Source: Solen grandis (Eukaryota; Mollusca; Bivalvia; Adapedonta; Solenidae). Taken from it: a stretch of 64,000 bases of DNA. This document shows, in pieces, positions 35,163 through 45,663 of this stretch. Numbering within the stretch: the first letter of the stretch is position 1; each line of letters opens with the position of its first letter. The notes under the pieces were generated by a model, which saw only the letters and a program-made list of their open reading frames with translations, had not been told where the DNA came from and did not search any database. The stretch is from contig CM037778.1 of the NCBI GenBank assembly GCA_021229015.1, forward strand, positions 19,351,214 to 19,415,213. The letters run 5' to 3'. Both the position numbers and the translations under genes were made by a program.

Positions 35163-35393
35163 ATGGCGACTGACGGAAAACAAATTGCAAACATGTTATA
35201 TCATGCTGGTGTGGAAACATTGTTAACAGTTGGATATGCAGAAATAGGTAGAAAGATATTTAGGAGACCAGCACCAAAAGTGGATTTTAATACGACAGAT
35301 ATTGGTATGTTATCTATTGATATATTACTTGCAATGGCAACTAAAGATATGTTGGTTAAACAAGGTATTATACCCGCTGATATTATGAAATGA
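35163..35393 (+). CDS. 76-residue conserved element protein
   Basis: An intact small gene whose most conserved part is the end (TKDMLVKQGIIPADIM). The whole length aligns without gaps to the element B copy at 52960-53190, including ADGK/TDGK at the start and the middle block KVDFNTTDIGM. Two mildly hydrophobic helices are likely. Such tight conservation between otherwise diverged elements indicates a structural role, but I do not recognise the family by function. Confidence 0.65.
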   Translation: MATDGKQIANMLYHAGVETLLTVGYAEIGRKIFRRPAPKVDFNTTDIGMLSIDILLAMATKDMLVKQGIIPADIMK

Positions 35394-35424
35394 TCCCTTC
35401 GTGATCGGGCTTTTACCCTTTAAA

Positions 35425-35841
35425 ATGGCAAGTGCAATAGCGATGATGGTTGGTGGAGCAGCAGTGAATGCGTTAGCCTTTTCGGGTAGTAATTATTTGT
35501 TTTCGCATATGGGTAGCAATAGTGATGAAGAGAGAAAAAGACATGATAAGGCAATGGAACAATTAGAAGCAGCAACAACTACATGGAATGAAAAAAGAAC
35601 ACAAAGATTAGATTTTATTAATGAACAACTGAAAAAGGAACATCATGCTATAGATGAATTTGATAATGCTGACCAAGCAGTGAAACAATATTACTATATC
35701 ACAGGTAAACAATTAGAGCCACTTCGGGAACCTACATTAAGTGATTTTTATACTCCGTCAGAAGACCAGAAAAATAGAGAGATTGCATTTATTATTGGTG
35801 GAATGGCATTAACTGGATTTGTTGCATGGAAGCTCCGCTAG
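35425..35841 (+). CDS. Conserved element protein with two terminal hydrophobic segments
   Basis: 139 residues from ATG at 35425. An N-terminal hydrophobic, Gly/Ala-rich helix (MASAIAMMVGGAAVNALAFS) is followed by a charged coiled coil (WNEKRTQRLDFINEQL), the motif LSDFYTPSEDQKNREIAF, and a C-terminal hydrophobic segment GGMALTGFVAWKL. Element B has the homologue at 53217-53600. The last 33 bases overlap the end of the convergent polymerase gene. A membrane-associated virion protein is likely. Confidence 0.62.
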   Translation: MASAIAMMVGGAAVNALAFSGSNYLFSHMGSNSDEERKRHDKAMEQLEAATTTWNEKRTQRLDFINEQLKKEHHAIDEFDNADQAVKQYYYITGKQLEPLREPTLSDFYTPSEDQKNREIAFIIGGMALTGFVAWKLR

Positions 35842-38800
35842 GCCATAAGGTAAAGTATCTATTCCATTATCCAAGATATATCTCTTATCATCAAAAGGAT
35901 TTAGTGAGATTTTATTTACTTCATTAATAAACATTTCGTGTTTATCAGATTTTAATGTATACATTTTATTCATTTTAGTTTTAACATTAAATAGACAATC
36001 TTTATAATCAACAAATTTAATATCTTTCTTTATTGTAGTTTTTCCAACTCCCTTTAATTTCTTTTCTTCTTTTATTTCTTCAATTATAAAAGAATATGCT
36101 TTACTTTTTATATAAACCATTTCTGTCATAACTTTTCCATTTAACTCATCTTTAAATTTTCCAATTTTTTTTTTATTTTTTTGTGATTGAAGTGGATGAT
36201 CTTTAGGATAATCTGAAGTATCTAGATGATCCTGTATTTGTTTTAAATCTTCATAAACATCTTCAGTTTAATATTTAAAAATATTGAATCAGTATCTGAA
36301 GCAATCAATTCATGATTTTTCCATAGTTCATTAACAATATTATAATAAAAGTGATACATTAACTGTTTTGAATAATCTAAAATAGCCTGCCCTAAATAAA
36401 TAGGTTTATTAAATGTAACAGAAGTAACATTATTTACAATTGCAACAAGGTCATCACTGAATATAACTGAATCTTTAAAATTAGGTTTATTTATATATTT
36501 TCTTACTTCTTCTCTATTAGTAAGTAGTTTAATCTCATTTCTTCCTTTAACTTCCATAAATCTTTTTCATTTTTTTATTCTTTGTTCAGTATTAAAATTA
36601 ATATATTTTGATAACCAAGCACTTTCTTCAAAAGATATTATTCTATGAACCTTAGTAACTTTTAATCCTAATTTTATATAATCTTTTAATATTTTTTTTT
36701 TTTTAAACTTTTTTCTTTTCAGGAGCTAAAGGATATTTAATTGTTTTCTTTTTACATTCGTTCGTATACTTTAAATCACATTCTATTAAACAACCTCTAC
36801 CTTCTGGAATATCTTTATAATAATTAGGATCTGTTTCCCATTTAAAATCTTTAGTAGGTAATTTCTGAGACATTGCCCAACCATATAAATTATTAGCGTC
36901 TAAGTATAATAAGTATTTTTTTCAAAGAACTTATTTAAGTTTCCCCCATTCTTTAATATTTCTAAACATTCTTTCATTTCATTGTCGTCTAATATTCTAT
37001 TTCCATTACTATGATAGTTAGGAGTATATTTATTAAATGCTTTTACATGTCTTGGACCTAGAACACCAGAGAAACCACCTCTAATACCTTTCTCAAACAT
37101 TTGTAACATATCTATATCAGTTAATAATTCTAATTCTACCCCTGTATATTTTAAACCACATTGCCATGTTAATCCTGGAGCAGAATAACAATAACAAGGG
37201 TCTATATTGTGATGTTTTAAGAAAAAACTTCTAAATTTTTCAAACGCATCAGCTAAGATCAAAACATCTGTTTTAAGATATAATTTATGGTAATCTAATA
37301 ATGTTTTACATTTATAATGAGAGAAAACTTTTTGAGCATGTTGATATTCTTCATCTGTAATTGTTGTTTGAGTTAATGTAGAATAAAATTCTTTAATATC
37401 TGGTAATTGTGTTTCATTTAATTTTTGTATGGAATCTACATATTCATATGGATAGAATCCTTTTTGTTTTAATAAATCCACTTTAAATGTTTCACAGCTG
37501 GAACTTTGTTCCATTGAGAATTCTTTTTCTAAAATAGGAAATTCATCTATTGATTTAGCTATATCTGATAACCCTTTACTCATAAATCTATAAGAATCTA
37601 AAAATCTTAATTTTTTATAATATGATCCATAATCTATAGTTTTTTTATTATATTTATTTCATATTTCATAAGTTCTTCAATAAAAAAGTGGAAATCATAA
37701 TTAGAACCATTATGAAAGAATACAGGTATTAATTTTGTTACTTTACCCTCTTTTGTATTACATGATTGACATGCTGCTCCTCTATATTCCCCCGAAAGAT
37801 GATTATGTTCTCTTACTTTATCATCACAACATTCAAATCCTTTTTCACAAATATAACATTCAGTTGCTTCTTGAAATTCGTCTTCTTCATACTTATTTAA
37901 TATTGGTTTTTTCTGTTCATTAAGGTAGATCTTATAATTTATTTCTTTAAATATCTTCATTACTTTTTCTACTATTTTTCTATTGCATTATTTCCAACAT
38001 AAGAATTTTTTTTAAATATTTTATTTGTGTAAGATTCTTTAGGATTTGATTGAGTAGTAGATAATGGAATATTATTTGATTCAAAATCACAATATATAAC
38101 AAATGGTAATTTATTTTTAAAATGGTAATTTTTAAATTTAAGAATATTTTTTCCTGGTTCAGGCATTACAGCTTTACAATGTTCATTATCATAACATATT
38201 TCTTTATGATTAATTAGTGTTTTTTCTCTTTGAAATCCTTGTAAACTTTTAAATGATTTATGCTTATTCTTATCATACTTGAAACTATCTAATTTTTTAA
38301 TTAAACAATAATGGGTATTTTCATTACTTTCAATGTATTAAGAGATCATCAACTACATTTTCACTTTCTACGTTTGAAACATAAACCGGATATAAAGATT
38401 GTTTATTAGATTGATCTTCTAATGCAAATACATTTTAAATTTTTTGTCTCTCACTTTTGGAATTTTTGGTTCCTTTCTTAAGTTTATGTTCATTTTAATT
38501 TAAATTTTTTAATCTAAACCTTTAAAATTTTTTTATATATTTAGATACTCTTTGTTTGTGTGTATTAGCGGGATAAAACTTTGCTAATATAGACCATATG
38601 AAACATTTATTATCATTTTTGTTTTGTATATTAATAATATTACTTGATTTAAATTGAAGAGGAATATAAGAAGAAGCTCTTTGATAATCATATTTATTTT
38701 GTCTTACTTTTACACTTTTAATATTTCTAAAAACAAAACCAGATCCTCTTTCTTGAAATTTATCAAAATTAAATTTATCTATCAAACTATTATAGAATGT

Positions 38801-38950
38801 AGACATATTATTTTGTGTTTGAATAATTTGAATAGGATGAGGGTAATGAATTTCTATTCTTTCATCAGTTGAAGGATTTAAAAATTCACTTGTTATTATT
38901 ATTTTTAATTTTAAAGGAAACTGTTTAATAACTATTTTTTTAAATTTGGT
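35809..38950 (-). pseudogene. Family B (protein-primed type) DNA polymerase, broken
   Basis: Reading leftward, several frames make up a polymerase of about 1,000 residues. Landmarks are the N-terminal GSGFVFRNIKSVKV and ASSYIPLQF; exonuclease motif I with DFE at about 38088; a Cys/His cluster CYICEKGF...EHNH...CQSC; exonuclease II HNGSNYDFHFF; exonuclease III YLKTDVLILADAFE; motif A (DANNLYG) near 36880-36906; and motif C DTDS at 36285-36296. Motif B, expected between A and C, is missing: the sequence jumps from EQRIKK to GRNEIKLLTN across an internal deletion near 36555-36565. There are also frameshifts, several in A/T runs (for example near 36695 and 36250). The enzyme would replicate the linear element; this copy cannot be active. 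Its 3' end overlaps the convergent gene. Confidence 0.88.
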
Positions 38951-39140
38951 TTTTAAATAATTTTAATTATTTTTTCTTTTATTAAAATTTATAGATTGTT
39001 TATATTTTTCTTTGTTTCTTTCTCGATGATCTCTTTTAACAAAGTATAAACATTTTTTGCATTTTGCTTTTAACCCATCAGGGGTTTAGATTTTTTAATA
39101 ATTATTATATGTTTTATATTCGCCACATTTTTTACATTTT
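38950..39140 (-). pseudogene. Decayed C2C2 zinc-finger segment upstream of the polymerase
   Basis: The minus strand reads CKKCGEYKTYNNY and, after two stops, PDGLKAKCKKCLYF and a basic tail. That is two CxxC knuckles about 25 residues apart, like the small zinc modules seen beside endonuclease or replication genes of viruses. It is interrupted by stops and lies directly upstream of the polymerase frame, so it may be the polymerase N-terminus or a separate small gene. Confidence 0.35.
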
Positions 39141-39155
39141 TTTTTTATATTTAAA

Positions 39156-40104
39156 ATGGACACCAAAAATATATTGTTTACGTTGTAAAAAGCATACTGA
39201 AAATGATTCAGTAGAACAAGTAACAACAACCAACAATAGACAAATGTTAAAAGGTAAATGTTCTGAGTGTGGATCTAAAAAAAACTAGATTTATAGGCGG
39301 TCTAACAAATAAATTAGCTGATGAATTGCATCATAGAGTTATAAAATCCTTTCCTAAAAGACGTGTTTATGTTCATTCAATAGACCAAACATGGGCAGTT
39401 GATTTGGTAGATATACAACAATACTCAAAACAAAATAAGCATTATAAATATTTATTAGCAGTTATAGATGTTTTTAGTAAATATGGTTGGTTAATTCCTT
39501 TAAAAAATAAAACAGGAGTAACAGTAAGTGAAGCATTTAAAACACTGTTCAAAGAAAGAAAACCAATGTATATTTGGTCAGATAAAGGATCTGAATTTTA
39601 TAATCACCATGTAAAAGAATTATTAAAGGATAATAACATAAAGTTATATTCAACAGAGAATGAAGAAAAATCTAGTGTGGTAGAACGGTGGATAGGAAAA
39701 ATGAAACAACACATGTATAAATATTTTACTGCTCATGAAACTACTAAATATTATGATATATTAGATGATTTAGTTAAAATTATAACAATACAGTTCATTC
39801 TTCTATTAAAATGACTCCTGTTGAAGCAAGTAAAATAGAAAATAAAGTAACAGTGTATGAAAATTTATATCCAGAAAAAGAAAAGGAAATTAAAAAACCT
39901 AAATTCAAAGTTGGAGATAGAGTAAGAATAACAAAAAAGAAAGGTAAATTTGAAAAGGGGTATACTACTCGTTGGACTAGAGAAATATTTGTAATTGAAG
40001 AAGTTTTAAATACAAATCCTGTTACTTATAAAATAAAAGATTTAAAAGGTGAAGACATTACAGGTAGTTTTTATGAACAAGAATTACAAATAACCGAGTT
40101 CTAG
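39156..40104 (+). pseudogene. DDE (rve-type) integrase with N-terminal zinc ribbon, frameshifted
   Basis: Three frames. First comes a zinc ribbon with YCLRCKKHTEND and KGKCSECGSKK (two CxxC). It joins, with a one-base shift in an A7 run at about 39280, to the catalytic core: D in TWAVDLVDI, D in IWSDKGSEF and E in SSVVERW, with 33 residues between the last two. A second shift near 39790 separates the C-terminal part (MTPVEASK, then an SH3/chromo-like FKVGDRVRITKKKGKFEKGY). All three catalytic residues are present. The gene would insert the element and make the 6-bp duplications. It is divergent from the polymerase. It is of a different type from the integrase of element B. Confidence 0.88.
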
Positions 40105-40395
40105 ATCGATCCATAAGTGTTATTTGCCTAATATTGATTTTCAGTCTATAAATAGATATTGGGAAACCTTTATGTGTTATCTCCCTTTATTTTATATTAT
40201 TATATTGTTTTCCTGATTTAATAAATGATTCATGTTTTTTTTTTATTATTTAATAATATTAATTTATATTGTATTGATATACACCATACATATTAAAAAT
40301 TAAAAAATTTTTTGATTAAATTAAATTAAAAAATATATTTATACCTTATATGCAAATTTGCCAACCTAATTCTTTGATATTTTTAAAACACAGCC

Positions 40396-40403
40396 TATAT
40401 AAG
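40396..40403 (+). promoter_or_regulatory. TATA-like box near the right end of element A
   Basis: TATATAAG inside CCTATATAAGCAGAGCG, a good match to a eukaryotic TATA box. No gene follows on the plus strand before the terminal repeat, so the transcript, if any, would be short or would read outward into host DNA. Confidence 0.35.
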
Positions 40404-40719
40404 CAGAGCGGGTGTATACATTTGTGGCCGTGCTTGACACATGCTATGCTCTGGAGGCTCAGTATGACACCTGTCTAGTCTGTTTAAGGGTAGTGGCTAA
40501 TAATACCTCTATGTAAATGTTTGATTGCATGATGGGTTGCGCGCATAATAGATTTCTCCCTATCGTGTAATTAAGCATTTGCATTGACTTGCCTTCCCTC
40601 GTTTAGATCTCGGGTTTCGTTTCGCGAGATTGAACGAAGGGGGTGAATGGCGATTCATTAGAGGTTAGTTGGATGCGAGCCCACAGGTTAGATGGTTTAA
40701 GAAAGGCTAAAGGTTCACT

Positions 40720-40762
40720 CCCAACACTGGGTGTGCGCGTAATAAATCTGCCCAGTGTTGGG
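40720..40762. repeat. 12-bp inverted repeat (stem-loop) in element A
   Basis: CCCAACACTGGG at 40720-40731 pairs perfectly with CCCAGTGTTGGG at 40751-40762 around a 19-base loop. It could be a protein-binding palindrome or RNA stem; its role is unknown. Confidence 0.7.
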
Positions 40763-40838
40763 GTTAAAATTAGTGTGTGCCAGACGCGGTTTTTGTTGTT
40801 TTTTGGTTTTTTTTAATTTTTTAGCATTAGGATAAAGC

Positions 40839-41083
40839 ATTACTAAAAAATGTAAAAAGGGGTTCAGGAAAAAACATTTAAACACAAGCATAATTTTTTT
40901 TATTTTTTTTCATTGTTGTTTTTTTAAAAGTTTACACATGTGTTTTTTTAAATTTTACATTAGTGTGATTTTTTTGATTTTTTTTATTACGGATAGTAGT
41001 TATAGAATTGAGCGTGCCTGGGTTTGGAGGAGTTGGGGGGGGGGGGGGGGGGGGGCCCAGGCACGCTCAATTCTATAACTACT
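40839..41083 (-). repeat. Right inverted terminal repeat of element A
   Basis: Reverse-complementary to 27700-27939, with a longer G tract (21 G against 12 C on the left) and a few substitutions. The element ends in ACTACT and is followed by the CCCCAA duplication. Confidence 0.92.
40995..41083. repeat. Right terminal hairpin of element A
   Basis: Two perfect 28-bp arms, 40995-41022 and 41056-41083, enclose a loop with a G21 tract at 41035-41055. At one position the arms differ from the left hairpin, and the change is compensated on the opposite arm (GGATTG/CAATCC on the left, GAATTG/CAATTC here). The fold has therefore been kept. Confidence 0.9.
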
Positions 41084-41089
41084 CCCCAA
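41084..41089. repeat. Right 6-bp target-site duplication of element A (CCCCAA)
   Basis: Identical to 27694-27699 and directly after the terminal ACTACT. It defines the right boundary to the base. Confidence 0.9.
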
Positions 41090-43200
41090 CCCGGCCTCTT
41101 TCACTGATTCAATTTGATTGACAGGAATTTGCCGAGTCAGCTAGACGACTAGACTACATTGATTACATTTGCAATGGACCTGCCATAGTTTAAATAATTA
41201 AATATGCAATAATCAAAATTAATATGAGGTTAAATTACTTTGAAATTCAAATGGACATGTTTGGAAATGAAAGAAAAAAAGAAAAAGCTTGAATGATCTA
41301 CTTATTTGAGCTTTTCTCTATATATTTTCTATTTTTTGCATTAAAACCTGCAAATTAACTGCAAAATTGGCAAAATTTCAGGTAGGGGAATTGCCGACTT
41401 TGTTTTGGAAATGGTTAATGGTATAGCATTTATTTTGTGAATATAAGCTATAAAGACATATTTTTGATAATTTGCATAATTTGAATAACATTTTTTATTA
41501 ATTGACGGCACACAGGATAAGTGAAAATATAGATTATATTATTTTAAGCTAAAAATGCTTTTTTGTTTGTAACTTCATCCCCTTTTAGAGCTGATTAATT
41601 TATTTCATAATGAAAATAATGCACGAAATCTAATCACACAAATGATTAAAAAAAGAAACTAGCTTATCTAGTGAATTCTTCCCAAATAGTTTAGTTTTCG
41701 CACAAAAAAATTCCTAATTCCAAAATTGCAATTTGCCAGAAAAAGGCCTGCTCGAATAGTTCAGGGAGTTATGTTTTTGACAAAATATGATATTTAAAAT
41801 AAAGAGAGATAATCAGAAAATCAGACCAGGCAGAGTTATTGTTTTTGGTTACTGCTCTGCTCCTATTTGCTATCATATTATGTTTTTAGTCCTCACGGCC
41901 TTGTTTATGAGTTTTGCTCTCCCCCTCCCGGGACCTCCCCCCCCCCCCCCACCAAAATCAAAATATAAAGTGAGATAATTAAAAATCAGACTTGATAGGA
42001 TTACGGTTCACAGTCACTGCACTATTCCTATTTGTCATCTACTTATATATGAAATTTCTAGTCAATACCTTATATAGTTTTCAAGCATATAGTAAATACA
42101 TTATTTTCTGGGCAGAAATTCATTGTAAAATTAAATAAACGAAGATAATTAAGAAAAAACATGTCCATGTAGAGTTAGGGTTCTTGGTGACTGCACTTCC
42201 AAATCTCACAATCCATTTATATTTTGAGTTTCAAGTCAATACCTTGTATAGTTTATGAGTAATGCTCCTGACAAAATATGAAAAAAAGGGGGGGGGAAGA
42301 TAATTCCAAAATTGGGCCAGATAGAGTTATGGTTCTTAGTTTCTTAGTCAATGCACTTCTCCTAGTCACATCCTATTCAAATATGATGTTTCAAGTCAAT
42401 ACCTTATATAATTACTGCAGAATAAAGAAGTGTGACTGTGCAAAAAAAGAAGTGTGAATGAAAAAGGGAATAACTCTACCAGTTATGGACCTTATGCATG
42501 ACAGTTTCCCATGTCAAGCTCTGTCCATAAATGAAATTTCATCTCAATAACGTGATTAGAGCATGAGTTATTGCATAATAAAGAAGTGTGATGGAAAAAG
42601 TGTGACGGACAGTCATATAAAATGCATGGAAATGCATTGTCCATTTTAGAGGTTAATGGCTATTTCAGACTGAACAAATCCACCATGGCTATATGTAGTT
42701 TTCCAACTACAGACATGTTTAAACATAACCATTGCCATGAGTCTGGTTTCGGCAATGACAAAAAAAAAGTCTTAGGAAAAAGATGGGTTCATAGAAAACA
42801 ATGCCCTCATCTGAGCCTAACCCCTAAGTGCCCTATGCAATTCAGATAAGATGCAAAATACCCGGAATCAATTGAAAGGGCTTCCTTAGTGGAGGGAGAA
42901 AGTATGCCAAAATATCAAGCCTTTATCCCATACAGTATAATTATATAAAATGCATTATAAAATGAAGTAAAGAGAAATAGATATAAAACAGGACCAGGTA
43001 GAGTTATAATACTTGGTCATTACTCTACTCTTATTAATCATATATTTATTTGTTTCAAGTTGTTGTGGTCGAGGTTACAGCTGTATGCAAACAGACAACA
43101 AAAACAAGAACTGTTAATATGACACATATTCCGATTTGATGTGCAGTAAGAAGAAAGAGCAATAAGGTAAACAAATATATTAATTACTGCCAATAAAACA
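41090..43200. repeat. Dispersed repeats without genes
   Basis: Diverged copies of a repeat family with TTTCAAGTCAATACCTTATATA, AGAGTTATGGTTCTTGGTC and CACTTCTCCTA-type blocks, plus C or G homopolymer tracts at about 41939-41951 and 42288. I see no gene. Confidence 0.5.
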
Positions 43201-43219
43201 CACAAACAGAATGAAAAAG

Positions 43220-44990
43220 CTAAATCTCTTGGACCTCCAGAAAGCGTTTGATAGCGTTCATATGAAATGAATAAAATGCTTCACAGATAATAAATAATAT
43301 TTTCCATTACTTTAATGGTATTCAACGCCACATATATTTTGTTAAAATATAGTTCTTATTACCGCTGACCTCTACAGTTCACAATATAATATGTGACAGG
43401 CTTGGTTCTTGCAGTTTCATGAGTTGTTGTGATGATCTAGTATTGTATCATGTTTCACGAGATTTTATAAGTCACCTTATACAGGATGGACAATCGTTTA
43501 ATGTTTCTTAAAGCCAAACAAATCGCATTGGATAAGTAAATGTTTAATCTAATTTAAACGTTAATCTCAATAAAGCTTTAATGATCACTAAAGATGTTAC
43601 ACTCAACATCAGCCAGAATCATCTTTATATGAGAAATTAGCCAAACGCATTGGAGCCTCAATAGATCAATATGGATCAACTTTGATGTCGGTAGAAGATA
43701 GTTTAAATCTGTATTGTGCTTTAAGAAAACAAGAGGGCCATGTTGGCCCTAAATCGCTCACCTGAGATAAATAGGTTGACCCAAGGAACATCTGTACCAA
43801 TTAATTTTAAAATCTGGCCAGTAGTTTTGAAGCAGATGATTTTTAAAGTTTTCATATTTTTTTCTTTTTGTTGCCATGGCAACCAGAGTTCTATATGGAT
43901 CAAGTTTATTTTAGGATTTTTTGTGAAGGTTGACCCAAGGATCATTCCTGCCAAGTTTAATCAAATTCTGTCCAGTGGTTTCAGAGGAGATGTTGTTTAA
44001 AGGTTTCTCTATATACATATAGATTTCAGTGTCATTTGCATGCTCTGGGCAGATGGGCTAATTAACAGTAGCTTTCTATAACTATTTTATATCTATGTGA
44101 CATTATATTTGTGTATTGAGTGTGTACATTTTCTATTATCTTTACCACAAAACTAACAGGAGATTCAGTTGGGACATTAGACTACAAAGTAAGGGAAGAT
44201 AAATTTATAAAATTGCCATTCGCCCTACCTTGGTCTTCCAAATTTTGAAATTGAGAAAATTACCTTTATTATTTTCTCTCGCTCTGCACTAATGTTTACT
44301 CGCTATGACTAGAGGACGAATAGAATATTGCACGTCTGCACTGAAAGACTTTGAGTGTAATTCATATCTAAGTGATAGGCAGCAGCTACTTGAGGTGTCA
44401 GTCACCTTTTCTAAGACAGCCATTAGTAGTGTAACCCATGACTCAATTCTCGGACCTCTACTTTTTGATGTATGTAAATAATATGTTAGCAATGTGAAGA
44501 ATAATTGTTATTGTATACAAATAATTCTCCTTTATTTGTTTTTGGTAATAATTTGCTAAGAATATATCTTTTCTTGAGAAGGCTTTGACTGATGATGAAG
44601 CATCAAATTATCAGTGGTTAATTGACAATAAACTTTCCTTACATTTAGGTAAAGCTGGGTCTATAGTGTTTCAAAGCAAAAACTTAAGTCACAATCAAAT
44701 TTACAAATATCCTATTATGGTACACACATTTCATCTAACTTAGTTTTTCAAGTATCTTTGGGTTACCATAGATCCATATTTATCCTTTACAGTTCACATT
44801 TTCATCTTCTAGATATATATAAGCTTCAGTCTCTCATTGTAGAAATTAAAAGCCATTTTTAAGTGGTACAAAACTTTAAAATATTTGGATGAATTGTTAG
44901 TAAGTACTGTAACACTTTTTGATAAGTTTAAGTTATGCGTGAAACATATACGAGGAAACACTTAGATAATATACAAGATGGGTGTCAGCT
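43220..44990 (+). pseudogene. Decayed non-LTR retrotransposon reverse transcriptase
   Basis: Fragments in different frames appear in the order expected of a reverse transcriptase: LLDLQKAFDSVHM at 43228, then VTHDSILGPLLF near 44430, then WLIDNKLSLHLGKAG with SIVFQSKN near 44600. The first matches the motif around the first catalytic Asp. The second matches the region with the xQGSxLGPLLF-type motif. The third matches the thumb-side segment. The fragments are separated by frameshifts and by an inserted repeat at about 43725-44030. It is a relic with no intact frame. Confidence 0.65.
43725..44030. repeat. Dispersed repeat beginning CAAGAGGGCCATG
   Basis: It starts near AACAAGAGGGCCATGTTGGCCC with ATCGCTCACCTGA and contains GTTGACCCAAGGA twice. 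A similar start occurs at 59906, next to element B. It is the typical start of an abundant non-autonomous repeat of bivalve genomes. It is inserted in the reverse-transcriptase relic. Confidence 0.6.
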
Positions 44991-45505
44991 AGGTTCAAAA
45001 AGGGCCATAAGTCCTGCAGTTGAATGCATGGTTTTCCCTACAGGAAAAAAGACTAGCTAAAGAGCAAATATATTCTAGAATATTCAAGCTTCGGATTAAC
45101 ACAATTCTATTGTATGTTCTAGTAGTTATACTGAAGTATCATTTCATTTCGAGCCGACTCTTTTACTCTATTGTACTAAACAAACTATATCATGCACCAT
45201 CACAAATTAGCACACTTGCAAAGATATGAGAGTATCCAGCACTTAGATTGCATAACCTTTCTTTTGTAAACGTAACTGGAAATATCATTGATGGTGAATA
45301 ATATCTCCATATACCGCTTTGTTGAATAAAATATTAAGACCAAAAATCCAACGGAAGGACCGACCAACATGCTCACTCCGTATATATGCTCCAAATCGTT
45401 TGTTGTGCTATAATTAAACTTCAGCATGAGTACTAGCATTAAGTCACATTATTATATAAATGTAATAGGTTATATAGCCAATTGTTTTGATCAAGTAAAA
45501 TTTAC

Positions 45506-45663
45506 CAGAGGGTTTTCCTCATCATTTGGTTCCTCATGGTTTTGCTTGTTAACTCCATTTTTTCTTTTACACCATAGAAATACCAGCGCTACCACCACTA
45601 CCACCACTCCAACCACTGCCGGTACTACTACAGCCGCTGTGTTTACTCCGTTTGACTCTGTGC
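45506..45663 (-). CDS. Transmembrane exon of a TNF-receptor-like gene
   Basis: On the minus strand a 158-nt exon is bounded by an acceptor (TTTTTTTTAAAG) and a donor (CTG then GTAAAT). It encodes a short extracellular stalk (GTESNGVNT), a Val/Ala-rich single membrane helix ending in ALVFLWC, a basic stop-transfer KRKN and an acidic cytoplasmic start (HEEPNDEENPL). It needs one base from the previous exon. The cysteine-rich exon at 61367-61742 ends with exactly one leftover base, so the two join in phase. The tail continues in an exon further left that I could not find, so I cannot tell whether a death domain is present. Confidence 0.7.

Larger units (their letters stand above)
40105..40838. 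other. Intergenic region between integrase and right terminal repeat of A
   Basis: No supported gene. It holds a TATA-like TATATAAG at 40396-40403 and an inverted repeat at 40720-40762. Base composition becomes more GC-rich around 40400-40780 than in the rest of element A, so it may be acquired sequence. Confidence 0.45.
27700..41083. mobile_element. Element A: Polinton/Maverick-type integrated virus-like element, 13,384 bp
   Basis: It is bounded by CCCCAA duplications and by inverted terminal repeats of about 240 bp starting AGTAGTTATAG. It holds genes for a family B DNA polymerase with 3'-5' exonuclease motifs, a DDE integrase, an A32-type packaging ATPase, a putative major capsid protein and at least eight small conserved proteins, in both orientations. 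That gene set defines the Polinton/Maverick and adintovirus-like group of linear dsDNA elements. The sequence is strongly A+T-rich and has many homopolymer runs. Polymerase and integrase are broken while the morphogenesis genes are mostly open, so this copy is not autonomous as read. I recognise no maturation protease. Confidence 0.93.

Noticed and set aside
44289..44492. Minus-strand 67-residue frame
   Set aside because: Antisense of the decayed reverse transcriptase fragment on the plus strand.
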